A stretch of 64,000 nt of DNA from Oscillospiraceae bacterium (GCA_015065385.1 SVQK01000110.1:86204-150203), one strand, 5' to 3'. Numbered from the stretch's first letter, positions 26,367 to 34,785 are shown. The notes: a model not told the origin generated them from the sequence alone. Numbers and translations: made by a program.

Positions 26367-26395
26367 AGTTTACACCACGAATGCGGGTTTGTCAA
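26367..26395 (-). promoter_or_regulatory. Promoter of the iol operon
   Basis: Minus strand TTGACA (26395-26390), 17-base spacer, TAAACT (26372-26367). Transcription should start near 26360, giving a leader of about 130 bases before iolJ. No clear palindromic operator was seen. The rest of 26232-26507 holds the CDF terminator and nothing else recognised. Confidence 0.75.
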
Positions 26396-26436
26396 GAGAG
26401 ATAGGAAAATTCGGCCTTCGCGGGGGACGGGACGCA

Positions 26437-26484
26437 GAAAAAAAGTGCCCTCCGCCAAAGGCCGAAACCGGGTTGGCAGAAGGC
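26437..26484 (-). terminator. Terminator of the cation diffusion facilitator gene
   Basis: Minus strand: CCTTCTGCCAA (26483-26473), loop, TTGGCGGAGGG (26458-26448), then a run of seven T. All stem positions pair, three by G-U. Confidence 0.75.
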
Positions 26485-26507
26485 GCGGCGAAACGCTCGC
26501 GGAGCGG

Positions 26508-27653
26508 TCAGTCCGTGGTTGAGACATCGACGTCCGGCGCGATGCGGAGGGTGTATCCCGGGTATGCTTTTCCGATCTCGGCGTAGAGGATGTTCAAGGC
26601 CTCCTTCGGGACGATGTCAAAGCTCAGCACGACGTCGAAGGTCATCTCCTTCGTCTCCGTATCCAGATAGAACCCGTGAAGCTGTACGGCCCAGTCGTGA
26701 GCCAGCACCAACTCGCGCACGTCGTTCCGGATCCTCGCGGTCTCGTCGTCCTCCGTGTTGTACGAATACAGACCGACGCCGGCCAGAATGACGCCTGTCT
26801 CCCGGTAGACCTTCCCCTCGAGCTTCCGCGTGAGACGGTCGATCTCCCGCGCGGTCATGCTGTCCGGAAGCTCGAGATGGACGGACGCCAGATTTTTGTC
26901 CGGGCCGTAGTTGTACAGAACCAGATCGTACGCCCCGCTGACCTCCGGCTCCTCCGTCAGAAGCGCCTTGATCCGGTCCGTGGTCTCCTTGTCCGCCCGC
27001 ACGCCGAGGATCTCGTTCAGCGTTTCGATCATCATTTCAACGCCGGATTTGACGATGAAGACGGAAATGACCGCGCCGACATAGGCTTCGAGCGAGACGC
27101 CGCTCACCATGAAGATCACGGCGGAGGCAAGCACGGACGCCGAAAGGATCGCGTCAAACATCGCGTCCGATCCGGAGGCCGTGAGCGAACCGGAATTTAC
27201 CTTCTTCCCCTGCGCCTTGACGTAGCGTCCGAGCAGGATCTTGACGATGACGGCGACCGCGATGATCACGAGAGAGATCACGCTGTACTCCGGCGTCTCG
27301 GGGTGAATGATCTTCTTCACGGATTCCACAGCCGACGTGATGCCCGCGTAGAGGACGATCCCGGACACGATCATCGCGCTGAGGTATTCGATCCTGCCGT
27401 ATCCGAGCGGGTGCTTCTTATCCGGAAGCCGCCCCGCCAGCTTGGTCCCCACGATGGTGATGATCGAGGAAAGCGCGTCGGAGAGATTGTTGACCGCGTC
27501 GAGGATCACGGCGATGGAGTGGGACAGGATCCCGATCCCCGCCTTGAACGCCGCGAGAAGAACATTTGCGAGAATCCCGATGACGCTGGTCCGGACGATC
27601 ACCCGGTCCCGGTTCGCCTCCGGAGTCTCGTGAATCTGCGGTTCGTTGTTCAT
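26508..27653 (-). CDS. Cation diffusion facilitator family transporter
   Basis: 381 residues with six predicted membrane helices and a cytosolic ferredoxin-like tail. CDF metal-site segments are HSIAVILDAVNNLSDALSS (helix 2) and SGSDAMFDAILS (helix 5). The family exports divalent metals such as Zn, Mn or Fe in exchange for protons; the exact ion cannot be assigned. The first site has N where zinc exporters have D at the fourth step, which leaves the metal open. The C-terminal half is longer than in minimal members. It is monocistronic, with its own promoter and terminator. Confidence 0.9.
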   Translation of the reverse strand: MNNEPQIHETPEANRDRVIVRTSVIGILANVLLAAFKAGIGILSHSIAVILDAVNNLSDALSSIITIVGTKLAGRLPDKKHPLGYGRIEYLSAMIVSGIVLYAGITSAVESVKKIIHPETPEYSVISLVIIAVAVIVKILLGRYVKAQGKKVNSGSLTASGSDAMFDAILSASVLASAVIFMVSGVSLEAYVGAVISVFIVKSGVEMMIETLNEILGVRADKETTDRIKALLTEEPEVSGAYDLVLYNYGPDKNLASVHLELPDSMTAREIDRLTRKLEGKVYRETGVILAGVGLYSYNTEDDETARIRNDVRELVLAHDWAVQLHGFYLDTETKEMTFDVVLSFDIVPKEALNILYAEIGKAYPGYTLRIAPDVDVSTTD

Positions 27654-27685
27654 GCTGATATCCCCCTGTAAAGAATAATCGATTT

Positions 27686-27704
27686 ATCATACCGTTTCAT
27701 CATA
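27686..27704 (-). promoter_or_regulatory. Tandem -10 boxes upstream of the CDF gene
   Basis: Two GGTATGAT copies on the minus strand, with -10 boxes TATGAT at 27704-27699 and 27691-27686. The upstream one is an extended -10 (TGGTATGAT). No good -35 was seen. Confidence 0.45.
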
Positions 27705-27785
27705 CCACAGATTTTTTAAGATTTCATGAACGAAGGCGGTTTTTACTGCGGATCCTCTGCGGCAAAGAGAAGTCCGTGTATCCGC

Positions 27786-27815
27786 AACAAAGCGCCTGCC
27801 CTTCTGACAGACGCT
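27786..27815 (-). terminator. Probable terminator of the DUF4256-to-URO-D operon
   Basis: Minus strand AAGCGTCTG (27814-27806) pairs with CAGGCGCTT (27796-27788), followed by TGTTGCG. The stem is good and the T-tract weak. Confidence 0.5.
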
Positions 27816-27830
27816 TTTCCCCTTGCGCGC

Positions 27831-29069
27831 TTATGACAACGCCGCGCTGAGGGTTTCCTCCTCCGCGATCTGCGACCACCGCCACAGCCGTTCGGGCTTG
27901 TATTTCACGGTGCTGATATCCTTTAAGATCATCTCCAGCCTCAGCCCGTGGGCCTTTGCCGCCGCTATGGTTCGGCGCAGATCCCGGCGCACGGCCTCCT
28001 CGTCGAACGAAGACTGCGCGAGAAACGCGGGGCTCGGCTTGTTTGACATGATATATTCTTTGGGCAGGTTCGCGGCGAAGTGTTCCCGGTCGCTCCACGG
28101 ACTGCACGAGATCTTGCGGATATTCGGCATCCGGCAGATGATGTCCAGACGGTCGCAGCAGCCGTAATAGATCGAGCCGAAGTGCGGGAACAGCCGCTGC
28201 ATATACGGAACCTCAAATTCCGCCGTGATCTCCGGAGAGACGGAGGTGAAGAGCTGCGCCAGCCCGAACGCCCAGCCGTCCTTCGTGGTCGGGTTGTCCC
28301 GGTCGCACCCCGGTCCCGGAAGGGCGTCCGAGAAGGTATAGGAGCAGTGGCACATATTCGTGTTCACATCGTACACGCCGAGGCGGTTGATCTGCTCGAT
28401 CTCGTCCAGCGTCGCCGCGGTCAGCCGCTCCATGATGGCGTGCATCATCTCCGGGCGGTCCATCAGCTCGACATAGCAGTTTTCCACGCCCATCCACTGC
28501 GTGATGGAATCCCAGATCCCGAGATGGAGGATAACGCCCTGCATCTTCACTTCCGCGATCCCCGAGAAGAGCTCCCGCGCCGCGGCGATCATCTCAGCCT
28601 CCGCCTCCCGGTCGATGGTCACGACGGGCGTCTTGATTTTCTCCACGTCCTCCGGCTCCTCGAACTGGTTGACAAAATGCTGGGCAAGCACGCCGCTTGT
28701 CGGATCTGTCGCCTTCGTCTCCTTGATGAATCCCAGGCCGTAGCCGGTATTTCCGATGGGACGGGGCAGAAGGACGTACGGATTGAGCACCATATCCGCC
28801 GGAAGATGCTCCCACTTGTAGATCTCCGAGCGGAGCGTCCACTCCACATTCCGGAAGTACGGATCCTCCACCGTACAGATCAGGGAGCCGTCCACGTCCA
28901 GCTCGTTCCACGGCATCTGATCGACGGCGATCATGGGCTTCTGCATATGCCCCTGATTCAGCGCGCGCCAGAGTTCCCTTTTCTCGTTGTTCTTCCCGGA
29001 GACGGCGTACGCCATGTACCGCCCGGCCAGCGTCCGCAGCGTCTCCCGATCCTTACTGCAAAGCTCCAT
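27831..29069 (-). CDS. URO-D-fold protein, large subgroup (putative methyltransferase)
   Basis: 412 residues, ATG behind GGGGGGAACGGG. It resembles long uroporphyrinogen-decarboxylase-like proteins of Clostridia: MIAVDQMPWNELDVDG at the N-terminus, a central FVNQFEEPEDVEKIKTPVVT, and IYYGCCDRLDIICRMPNIRKIS near the C-terminus, where the HGC...D/metal segment of MtaA-like barrels normally lies. Haem biosynthesis is unlikely because the HemE N-terminal motif is absent. The subgroup is presumed to move methyl groups to or from corrinoid proteins, with unknown substrate. It is the last gene of a four-gene operon beginning at 30866. Confidence 0.7.
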   Translation of the reverse strand: MELCSKDRETLRTLAGRYMAYAVSGKNNEKRELWRALNQGHMQKPMIAVDQMPWNELDVDGSLICTVEDPYFRNVEWTLRSEIYKWEHLPADMVLNPYVLLPRPIGNTGYGLGFIKETKATDPTSGVLAQHFVNQFEEPEDVEKIKTPVVTIDREAEAEMIAAARELFSGIAEVKMQGVILHLGIWDSITQWMGVENCYVELMDRPEMMHAIMERLTAATLDEIEQINRLGVYDVNTNMCHCSYTFSDALPGPGCDRDNPTTKDGWAFGLAQLFTSVSPEITAEFEVPYMQRLFPHFGSIYYGCCDRLDIICRMPNIRKISCSPWSDREHFAANLPKEYIMSNKPSPAFLAQSSFDEEAVRRDLRRTIAAAKAHGLRLEMILKDISTVKYKPERLWRWSQIAEEETLSAALS

Positions 29070-29111
29070 ATCCCGTTCCCCCCAGTCACAGTTTATGAAA
29101 ATGCCCTCCGG

Positions 29112-29519
29112 CTATCTTCCGTACGTCTCGCGGCACCATTTTGCGACGCGGCCGATCAGCTCCGCGGGCAGCTCCCGGTCATATGGCAGCCGGATCGTCC
29201 CCTTGCTCACGTCGAATCCGGCCAGCTCGTCCGCGAAAACCGCTGTCGCCTCGCCTCCCGGGTAGAGCCCGAGATGCTTCTTCGACGCGGCGAAATGGAT
29301 GAGGTTCTTTCCTTTCCGGTAGGTCGGCATCGACCACGAAATACACTCCTCCGCGTCCGGCAGGGCTTCTTTCAGAATGGCGCGGATCTCGCTCAGTCTT
29401 GGCCGGACCGATTCCTCCTGTGCTGCGATGTATTCGTCCACGGTCTGCGGTTTCCCGCAGTAGTGGGACTGTCCCTGCCGCTCGAACGTTCTTCCGCATG
29501 CCGGACACGTCCACTTCAT
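29112..29519 (-). CDS. DUF1801 protein with N-terminal zinc ribbon
   Basis: 135 residues, ATG behind AAGGAGG. A short ribbon with CPACGRTF and SHYCGKP (three Cys and a His or Cys) precedes a DUF1801 domain: TVDEYIAAQ, ILKEALPDAEECISWSMPTY, RKGKNLIHFAASKKHLGLYPG and LPYDRELPAELI. DUF1801 members include YdhG-type proteins, some described as iron-chaperone-like, but the function is not settled. The middle gene of the operon 30866-27831. Confidence 0.8.
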   Translation of the reverse strand: MKWTCPACGRTFERQGQSHYCGKPQTVDEYIAAQEESVRPRLSEIRAILKEALPDAEECISWSMPTYRKGKNLIHFAASKKHLGLYPGGEATAVFADELAGFDVSKGTIRLPYDRELPAELIGRVAKWCRETYGR

Positions 29520-29567
29520 ATTCCGCCGCCTCCTTGTTTCCTTCGCTCCCCGGTCTCTGCCCGCGCC

Positions 29568-30314
29568 TTACCGGGAAACGAGCTTCAAAAACTTCGCCTC
29601 GTTCATCTGTTCGTTCGTCAGAAATTCGCCGTCCCGGAACAGCGCGTAGGTCGTGACCGGCGTCGGAGCGTTCTGCGCGTCCTCTTCGCTGTCAAGGCGG
29701 ATCGCACGGAAAGGAATGCCGTGTTCTTCCGCGGTCTTCTCCACGATCGGCACATACTTCGCGTTGAACGGGCACTGATGGGTGTAGTAGAGGACATAGC
29801 CGTTTTCCCCGACCTGCGGATGCTTCGCGCATTCCTTGAACCGCGGCGCCTCCGCCCCGTCCGCGAAGGGAAGGAACCAGAGCTGGATCCCGCCCGCCGC
29901 CTCGTCGCAGACGGAAAAGCCCTTGTATTTCAAATACTTCGGGTCGGCAAGAAACGGCCTTTTCTTCGCGGAGGAGAGAATACACAGTCCGTTCTTCCCC
30001 TGCCGCCTGCCGTCTTCGATGCACGCGCCGAGCAGCTCGTTCGAATAGCCGTGGCCCTTGAGAGAGCCGGACACCCACAGGCAGTCAATATAGAGATATC
30101 CGTCCGCCTCGATCGGGATCCACGCGTGCTCCGCGGGAATGTATTCGATGAAGCACTTGCCGCGCTCCGTGCTTTTCAGAAAGACCAGCCCGTCGTCAAA
30201 GCGGTCCGCCAGCCACGCCTTTTTCGACGCAACCTGAATGTCCCTGTTGTTCGAGATGGCGCAGCAGATGTGCTCGCTCTCGAGGTTGTCCCTTGTAACT
30301 CTGATGATTTCCAT
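29568..30314 (-). CDS. GNAT acetyltransferase with YoaP-type C-terminal domain
   Basis: 248 residues. The N-terminal half is a GNAT fold (YIDCLWVSGSLKGHGYSNELLGACIED carries the acetyl-CoA loop GHGYS). The C-terminal part has GYVLYYTHQCPFNAKYVP, a thioredoxin-like strand with a single Cys, and ends in TTYALFRDGEFLTNEQMNEAKF, as in Bacillus YoaP. Substrate unknown. The start has AAAGGAAAGG upstream. It lies between the DUF4256 and DUF1801 genes with short gaps. Confidence 0.8.
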   Translation of the reverse strand: MEIIRVTRDNLESEHICCAISNNRDIQVASKKAWLADRFDDGLVFLKSTERGKCFIEYIPAEHAWIPIEADGYLYIDCLWVSGSLKGHGYSNELLGACIEDGRRQGKNGLCILSSAKKRPFLADPKYLKYKGFSVCDEAAGGIQLWFLPFADGAEAPRFKECAKHPQVGENGYVLYYTHQCPFNAKYVPIVEKTAEEHGIPFRAIRLDSEEDAQNAPTPVTTYALFRDGEFLTNEQMNEAKFLKLVSR

Positions 30315-30344
30315 ATCGCCTTTCCTTTGACCGTCCGAAGCGGC

Positions 30345-30866
30345 CTAAATAGTAAGAACTCCCCGCCAGCCGCGGACGGAATAGTAGGAATCCGCGCCGT
30401 TGTGGAAGGTGAAGACGGTCCCGTACCGCCGCTCGCAAAACAGGGCTCCCCCGAGCCTTCTGATCTCCTCCGGCGTCCGGATCCAGCTCGATGTCTTCAG
30501 GTCGAATTCGCCCGTCCCCTGCAATCTCCGGTAAAGGTCTTCCGTCATAAGCTCGACGCCCGTCTCATGCGCCTGACGGACCGCGCTGTCCGAGGGGGGA
30601 TTCTTACTCCGCTTGGCGAGGGCCTCTTCGTCGTAACACACGCTTCTGCGTCCGGCGGGGGATTCCTTCGCACAGTCGCAGAACAGGATCCGCACGCCGT
30701 CCGGAGCGAGGCCGATGGTATCCGGCTCCCCTCCGCTTTTCTCCATTTTTTCGAGAACCTGGAGCGCGTCCGGATTCTCAAGAAGCCGCTTTTCGACGTC
30801 CGCCCAGTCGAGATCCGGATGACGATTTCTGTTTTCTTCAAATCTCTTTTTCAGAAGTGCAAGCAT
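30345..30866 (-). CDS. DUF4256 family protein
   Basis: 173 residues, ATG behind GGGGAGG. The sequence LLKKRFEENRNRHPDLDWADVEKRL, DTIGLAPDGVRILFCDCAKESP, GRRSVCYDEEAL and SSWIRTPEEIRRLGGALFCERRYGTVFTFHNGA match DUF4256, a family of about 185-residue cytosolic proteins with no known function. It is the first gene of a four-gene operon with a promoter at 30960-30988. Confidence 0.85.
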   Translation of the reverse strand: MLALLKKRFEENRNRHPDLDWADVEKRLLENPDALQVLEKMEKSGGEPDTIGLAPDGVRILFCDCAKESPAGRRSVCYDEEALAKRSKNPPSDSAVRQAHETGVELMTEDLYRRLQGTGEFDLKTSSWIRTPEEIRRLGGALFCERRYGTVFTFHNGADSYYSVRGWRGVLTI

Positions 30867-30959
30867 GCTCTTTCCTCCCCTAAAGCGCCTCGTTCACTTT
30901 GATTCCGCATCTCCGATCCCGTGCGTATTCTTCTTCCGACTCCGCCTGCTTCTGTCTCT

Positions 30960-30988
30960 ATGGTAAATCATAAAGCCGCAAAAGTCAA
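30960..30988 (-). promoter_or_regulatory. Promoter of the DUF4256 operon
   Basis: Minus strand TTGACT (30988-30983), 17-base spacer, TACCAT (30965-30960). The gap 30867-31146 holds this and the divergent promoter at 31061. Confidence 0.55.
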
Positions 30989-31060
30989 GAGGGAGCTTGA
31001 AAAACGGGCGGAAACCGGCAGATCGGCGTACGGCGCGGCAATGAAAACGGCCCGCTCCCC

Positions 31061-31089
31061 TTGCAAAGCGAACCGGAGTCTGCTATACT
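31061..31089 (+). promoter_or_regulatory. Promoter of the MGMT-GNAT fusion gene
   Basis: TTGCAA (31061-31066), 17-base spacer, TATACT (31084-31089). Confidence 0.7.
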
Positions 31090-31146
31090 GTCGGCAAAGG
31101 ATGACCGAACGGTCTGATCGGAAAAACCGGAAGGAGGGAGTCCGCC

Positions 31147-32112
31147 GTGTCCTCTCCGCTTTACGAACGCATTTACGCCCTTGTCCGCAGGATTCCGGAG
31201 GGGAAAGCCGCCACCTACGGACAAATCGCCTTTCTGCTCGGACTGCCGCGCGGAGCCCGGACCGTAGGATTCGCCATGGCCGCCTGCAGGGATCCCTCCG
31301 TCCCCTGCCACCGCGTCGTGAATCGGTTCGGCGGCACGACTCCCGCGTTCGATCCTCCGGGCGGCTCCGGCGTACAGCGGATGATGCTCGAATCGGAGGG
31401 CGTCCGCTTCGACGGGGAGGGCCGGGTCGATCTGAACGTCTGCGGATGGGACGGAGAGAACACGGAACAGGAGGCCCCGATGGTTTTTGACAACAACGAC
31501 AGGCGGATCCGCCACTTCGAGCTGATGCTCTGCCGCTCCCTCGACGATCTTCCGGTCCTTCCCCTGCCCGCGGGATACCGCTTCGTCCGGTACGCGCCGG
31601 GGGATCGGGACGAATGGATCCGGATCGAAGAGAGCGCGCGGGAATTCGACTCCTTTGAGGAAGGAGAGGCGGCATGGGCCCGGTACTACGGGGACCGTGA
31701 GGACGAGCTGCCCGGGCGGATGCTCTTTGTCGAATCAGACAGCGGAGAGAAGGTTGCCACAGCTACGGCGATGTACGATGTATTCGGACGGGATACCTCC
31801 GGCTCGGCATGGCTCCACTGGGTATCCGTCAGGCGGGACCGTCAGGGGCTCGGGCTCTCGAAACCGCTTATTTCGGAAGCATTCCGGGTCATGAAAGCCC
31901 TCGGATACACGCGCGTCGTGATCCCGACCCAGACCAACACCTGGCTCGCTGTGAAGGTCTATCTGGATCTCGGGTGCCGTCCGATTCCGGAAAACGCCGT
32001 TCACAGCGAAACCGGCTGGCGGATCGCGCGGACGCTGACTGAACACCCGGCTCTGGCCTCGTTTCCGCCCGTCGGACCGGGGGACATCCTCGCTGAGGAG
32101 AGAAATCCGTGA
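31147..32112 (+). CDS. Fusion of MGMT/alkyltransferase-like domain and GNAT acetyltransferase
   Basis: 321 residues from a GTG behind GGAGGGAG. Residues 1-105 are the C-terminal, DNA-binding domain of O6-alkylguanine-DNA alkyltransferases: GKAATYGQIAFLLGLPRGARTVG with the Arg finger, then VPCHRVVNR with Cys54 as the alkyl acceptor. The Ada/Ogt N-terminal ribonuclease-H-like domain is absent. Unlike ATL proteins the Cys is retained. Residues 120-310 are GNAT-like: ATATAMYDVFG, WLHWVSVRRDRQGLGLSKPLISEA (acetyl-CoA loop RQGLGLS), PTQTNTWLAVKVYLDLGC. The two parts share one frame with no internal start site of note. The coupling of alkyl-DNA recognition to acetyl transfer is unusual. Confidence 0.8.
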   Translation: MSSPLYERIYALVRRIPEGKAATYGQIAFLLGLPRGARTVGFAMAACRDPSVPCHRVVNRFGGTTPAFDPPGGSGVQRMMLESEGVRFDGEGRVDLNVCGWDGENTEQEAPMVFDNNDRRIRHFELMLCRSLDDLPVLPLPAGYRFVRYAPGDRDEWIRIEESAREFDSFEEGEAAWARYYGDREDELPGRMLFVESDSGEKVATATAMYDVFGRDTSGSAWLHWVSVRRDRQGLGLSKPLISEAFRVMKALGYTRVVIPTQTNTWLAVKVYLDLGCRPIPENAVHSETGWRIARTLTEHPALASFPPVGPGDILAEERNP

Positions 32113-32139
32113 TTTTTGGGCTTTTCCGTTCGTTTTTCC

Positions 32140-32168
32140 TTGACAAAAAGCGCCTTTGCGGGTACAAT
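32140..32168 (+). promoter_or_regulatory. Promoter of the XRE regulator gene
   Basis: TTGACA (32140-32145), 17-base spacer, TACAAT (32163-32168). Confidence 0.75.
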
Positions 32169-32205
32169 AAAGACAGAATCCTATCGGAATCAATCGGAGG
32201 AGCTT

Positions 32206-32727
32206 ATGGCAGCCAAGAAAAAAGTCGGCGATCTCATCAAAGAGGCCCGCACAAACGCAGGACTGACGCAGACGGCGCTTGCCGGGAAGATCAAGGGACT
32301 CACCGCGGCCGATATCAGCAAGGCGGAGCGCGGGGAAAAGGAACTCACCAAGGAACAGCTGAAAAGCATCGCCAAAATCACCGGCGTGACGCAGAAATCC
32401 CTGCTCGAGGCTCCGTCCGGCGCGTCGGGCAAGACCACAGCGACCACTTCGACGACGACGTCCTTGGCCAAGAAAAAGACAAGTACCGCCTCGACGTCCT
32501 CCGTGAAGCTGACGGCCACGGAGAAAAAGCTCGTGGAGGCTTACCGGGCCGCGGACACGAAAACCCGCAAGAACGCCATGAGCGTTCTGAAAGGCACGGA
32601 CAAAACCACCGCCGGGATGCTCGAGAGCTTTCTCACCGGGATCCTCACCAAATCCGTCCCGGACGAGGATTTCGAGGACGTCGGAGAGCCCGTGATCTAC
32701 ACGATCGACGAAAACAAGGAAGAATAA
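32206..32727 (+). CDS. XRE-family helix-turn-helix protein
   Basis: 173 residues from MAAKKKVGDLIKEARTNAGL, ATG behind CGGAGGAG. An earlier in-frame ATG (32116) lies upstream of the promoter. Residues 8-62 form a Cro/CI helix-turn-helix (GLTQTALAGKIKGLTAADISKAERG). A Thr/Ser/Lys-rich linker (about 67-97) joins a helical C-terminal domain (LTATEKKLVEAYRAADTKTRKNAMSV). It resembles short Clostridia regulators of unknown target. The acidic tail may modulate binding (inference). It is monocistronic with its own terminator. Confidence 0.82.
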   Translation: MAAKKKVGDLIKEARTNAGLTQTALAGKIKGLTAADISKAERGEKELTKEQLKSIAKITGVTQKSLLEAPSGASGKTTATTSTTTSLAKKKTSTASTSSVKLTATEKKLVEAYRAADTKTRKNAMSVLKGTDKTTAGMLESFLTGILTKSVPDEDFEDVGEPVIYTIDENKEE

Positions 32728-32802
32728 CGGAAAACCGGATATACAGAGAACCGCCGCGCTCGCGCCGAAACCGGAGTGCGGCGGGGGACGAAAGAGAAGA
32801 GA

Positions 32803-32845
32803 CCCCGGCTCGGGTTGTCGAAAACCTCGGGCCGGGGCGTTTTTC
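32803..32845 (+). terminator. Rho-independent terminator after the XRE gene
   Basis: CCCCGGCTCGGGTT (from 32803) pairs with AACCTCGGGCCGGGG (to 32837) and is followed by CGTTTTT. Convergent with the solute-binding protein gene, it may help stop both transcripts. Confidence 0.8.
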
Positions 32846-32853
32846 GGATGCGG

Positions 32854-34341
32854 TCATTCCGTGAAGGAAGACATGAACTTTTCGAGCTGCTTCTTGGCTG
32901 GCTTCTCCCACTTCTGGAAGAAGGAGGCGATCTCTATCTTTCCGCTGGAGATCTGGCTGACCAGTCCGCTGTATATGGTGCCGGTGTTGTCCAGATAGCC
33001 GATATCCACGACTCTGCCGTCCAGCAGGTAGTCCAGCATTTCCACGGAGTCCTCGTCGCGCATCGCCTTGTAGGTCAGGACCTTCTCGTAATACGCCGGC
33101 TTCAGCGTGCTCATGGAGGCGAAGGACAGGTACTCGAACACGCCCGCCGACATTTCCGGATCCTCCGCGACCGTGGGGATCGTCAGCGCGTCCGAGGCCC
33201 ATGAGTGGATATTGGTGTGATACGCGCTCTGCACTTCGTCCAGCTTGGGGAGGGGAAGAACGCCGAAGTCCACGTCCATGTTGCGGAGCCGGGTCACGCA
33301 CTGGAGCACTTCGGAGTAGAACAGGGACTGATTCGCTTCGAACATCTTCTGGAAGACCGACCAGTCTCCGCCGAGCTGTCCGTGGCAGGTGATCCGGTCG
33401 TCGTTCAGGATCATGTTGATCTTCTCCGCGGCCGCGGCGAGACGCTCGGTGAACCCGCAGAAGACGTAGGCGTCGTTTTCGTCCTTATCGAGCACCCGGT
33501 AATCCAGCGCGTAGAGGAAGCCCGTGTATGCGTCGCCGGTGGTGAGCATGCCGAAGAAGTCGTTCAGATCGGTGGTTCCGTTGCCGTCCAGATCCGTGCC
33601 GATGTCCTTGGTAAGGGCATAAAACTGATCCGCGGTCCATTTTCCCTCGCGCACCATGTCGTAGAGGCCCGTTATCTCATAGTTTTCCGCAACCTGCTTG
33701 TTGTACATCATGGACCATGTCCCCTCGTTGGCCACCAGCGTCATATCCCCCACGGCCAGATAGTTCCGTCCGAGGATCGAGGTGTCGTCAAGGATGCTCC
33801 CCGTGTAATACGGAGCGTCCCGGTGAAACGCGTCAAACCCGTTCAGATCGAACAGGAGACTGCTCTTGGCGGACGTGATCGACGTGGCGAGCGTCAGCAT
33901 GGCGAGGTCGGCGATGTGGTCCCCGGCCGAGGCGGAATTGCGCAGGGTCGCCAGAAAGGTTCCGTCCGGAATGGTGAACGGTGTGATCTTGACGTTGAAA
34001 TACGCGTTGACCGTCTCGTTCCGGTTGAAGACCGCGTCGTTCAGCGGTTCGCCGTTCAGCTCCTCGGAATAGACGTCCATACTGATCCACCAGCCGCTGG
34101 AATCCGGAGAGCGGTCCATAATGGTGAAGGTCCGCCCGGCGTAATCCTTCTGTTCGATTCCGGGATCGTATGCGGTTTCCTCAGGCGCGGGAGCGTTTTC
34201 CTCCGCTTCGACTGCCGCCGGAATATCGGAGGTCGTGTTTTCGGCGGACGGATCCGTGTTCGGTTTGGATTCTCCGCAGGCACAGAGGGCGGGGGATGCG
34301 AGAACTGCAAGGATTGTCAGTAATGAGAAGAGTTTTTTCAT
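32854..34341 (-). CDS. Family-1 extracellular solute-binding lipoprotein
   Basis: 495 residues with signal peptide and lipobox (SPALCACGES), ribosome site TGGAGG. The body is a type 1 periplasmic-type sugar-binding fold with the calcium loop DLDGNGTTDLNDFFG after YDMVREGKWTADQFYALTKD. It ends FFQKWEKPAKKQLEKFMSSF. The upstream genes on the strand are a small membrane protein and a TIM-barrel isomerase/epimerase, with gaps of 100 and 8 bases; all three may be one transcript. No ABC permease is adjacent. The ligand is unknown; the isomerase suggests a sugar or polyol. Confidence 0.85.
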   Translation of the reverse strand: MKKLFSLLTILAVLASPALCACGESKPNTDPSAENTTSDIPAAVEAEENAPAPEETAYDPGIEQKDYAGRTFTIMDRSPDSSGWWISMDVYSEELNGEPLNDAVFNRNETVNAYFNVKITPFTIPDGTFLATLRNSASAGDHIADLAMLTLATSITSAKSSLLFDLNGFDAFHRDAPYYTGSILDDTSILGRNYLAVGDMTLVANEGTWSMMYNKQVAENYEITGLYDMVREGKWTADQFYALTKDIGTDLDGNGTTDLNDFFGMLTTGDAYTGFLYALDYRVLDKDENDAYVFCGFTERLAAAAEKINMILNDDRITCHGQLGGDWSVFQKMFEANQSLFYSEVLQCVTRLRNMDVDFGVLPLPKLDEVQSAYHTNIHSWASDALTIPTVAEDPEMSAGVFEYLSFASMSTLKPAYYEKVLTYKAMRDEDSVEMLDYLLDGRVVDIGYLDNTGTIYSGLVSQISSGKIEIASFFQKWEKPAKKQLEKFMSSFTE

Positions 34342-34441
34342 GTCAACCTCCAGATATAAATATGGATTTCATGCGAACTCTTTTTCCGGCGGTCCCGGAG
34401 GCGAAGACGGGGAGTGCGCGGATCCTGTTCTTCCGGGAGGG

Positions 34442-34777
34442 TCAGAGTCCCTCTTTCCGGAGCTTTTCTTCGAGATCCCGGCGGACGGACTCAAGCCGTT
34501 CCTCCTCTTCCCTCTCCTTTGCTTCCTTTTCCGTCTTCCGGCGGCGGAGGAACAGGAGCAGATGGGGAATCTGGGAGAGAAGCGCGGCGGCCCCGCTGAC
34601 GATGAGGGTGACGGACAGGTCGGAGGCTCTCTGGGCGCGCTTGCCGTCCCTCACGCCCCGCCGGTACGCCCGGTCGTCCACCACCTTCGCGGCCTCCATG
34701 GGCCCCCCGGCGTCCGCCACGTTCTCGATCAGCTTTGCGATGGCGACGGCCTTTTTGTCGGGTTTATTCTTTTTCAT
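34442..34777 (-). CDS. Small membrane protein with charged coiled-coil tail
   Basis: 111 residues from the ATG at 34777; a GTG at 34789 overlapping the preceding stop is possible and neither has a strong ribosome site. It has one hydrophobic hairpin (LSVTLIVSGAAALLSQIPHLLLFL) followed by a highly charged helix RRRKTEKEAKEREEEERLES..., likely a coiled coil. No family recognised. Its position between the isomerase and solute-binding-protein genes suggests it belongs to the same transcript. Confidence 0.55.
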   Translation of the reverse strand: MKKNKPDKKAVAIAKLIENVADAGGPMEAAKVVDDRAYRRGVRDGKRAQRASDLSVTLIVSGAAALLSQIPHLLLFLRRRKTEKEAKEREEEERLESVRRDLEEKLRKEGL

Positions 34778-34785
34778 GGCGTCCG

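Noticed and set aside
28080..30902. 940-codon open frame on the plus strand
   Set aside because: It crosses four well-supported minus-strand genes and their ribosome sites; its translation has no recognisable domain.
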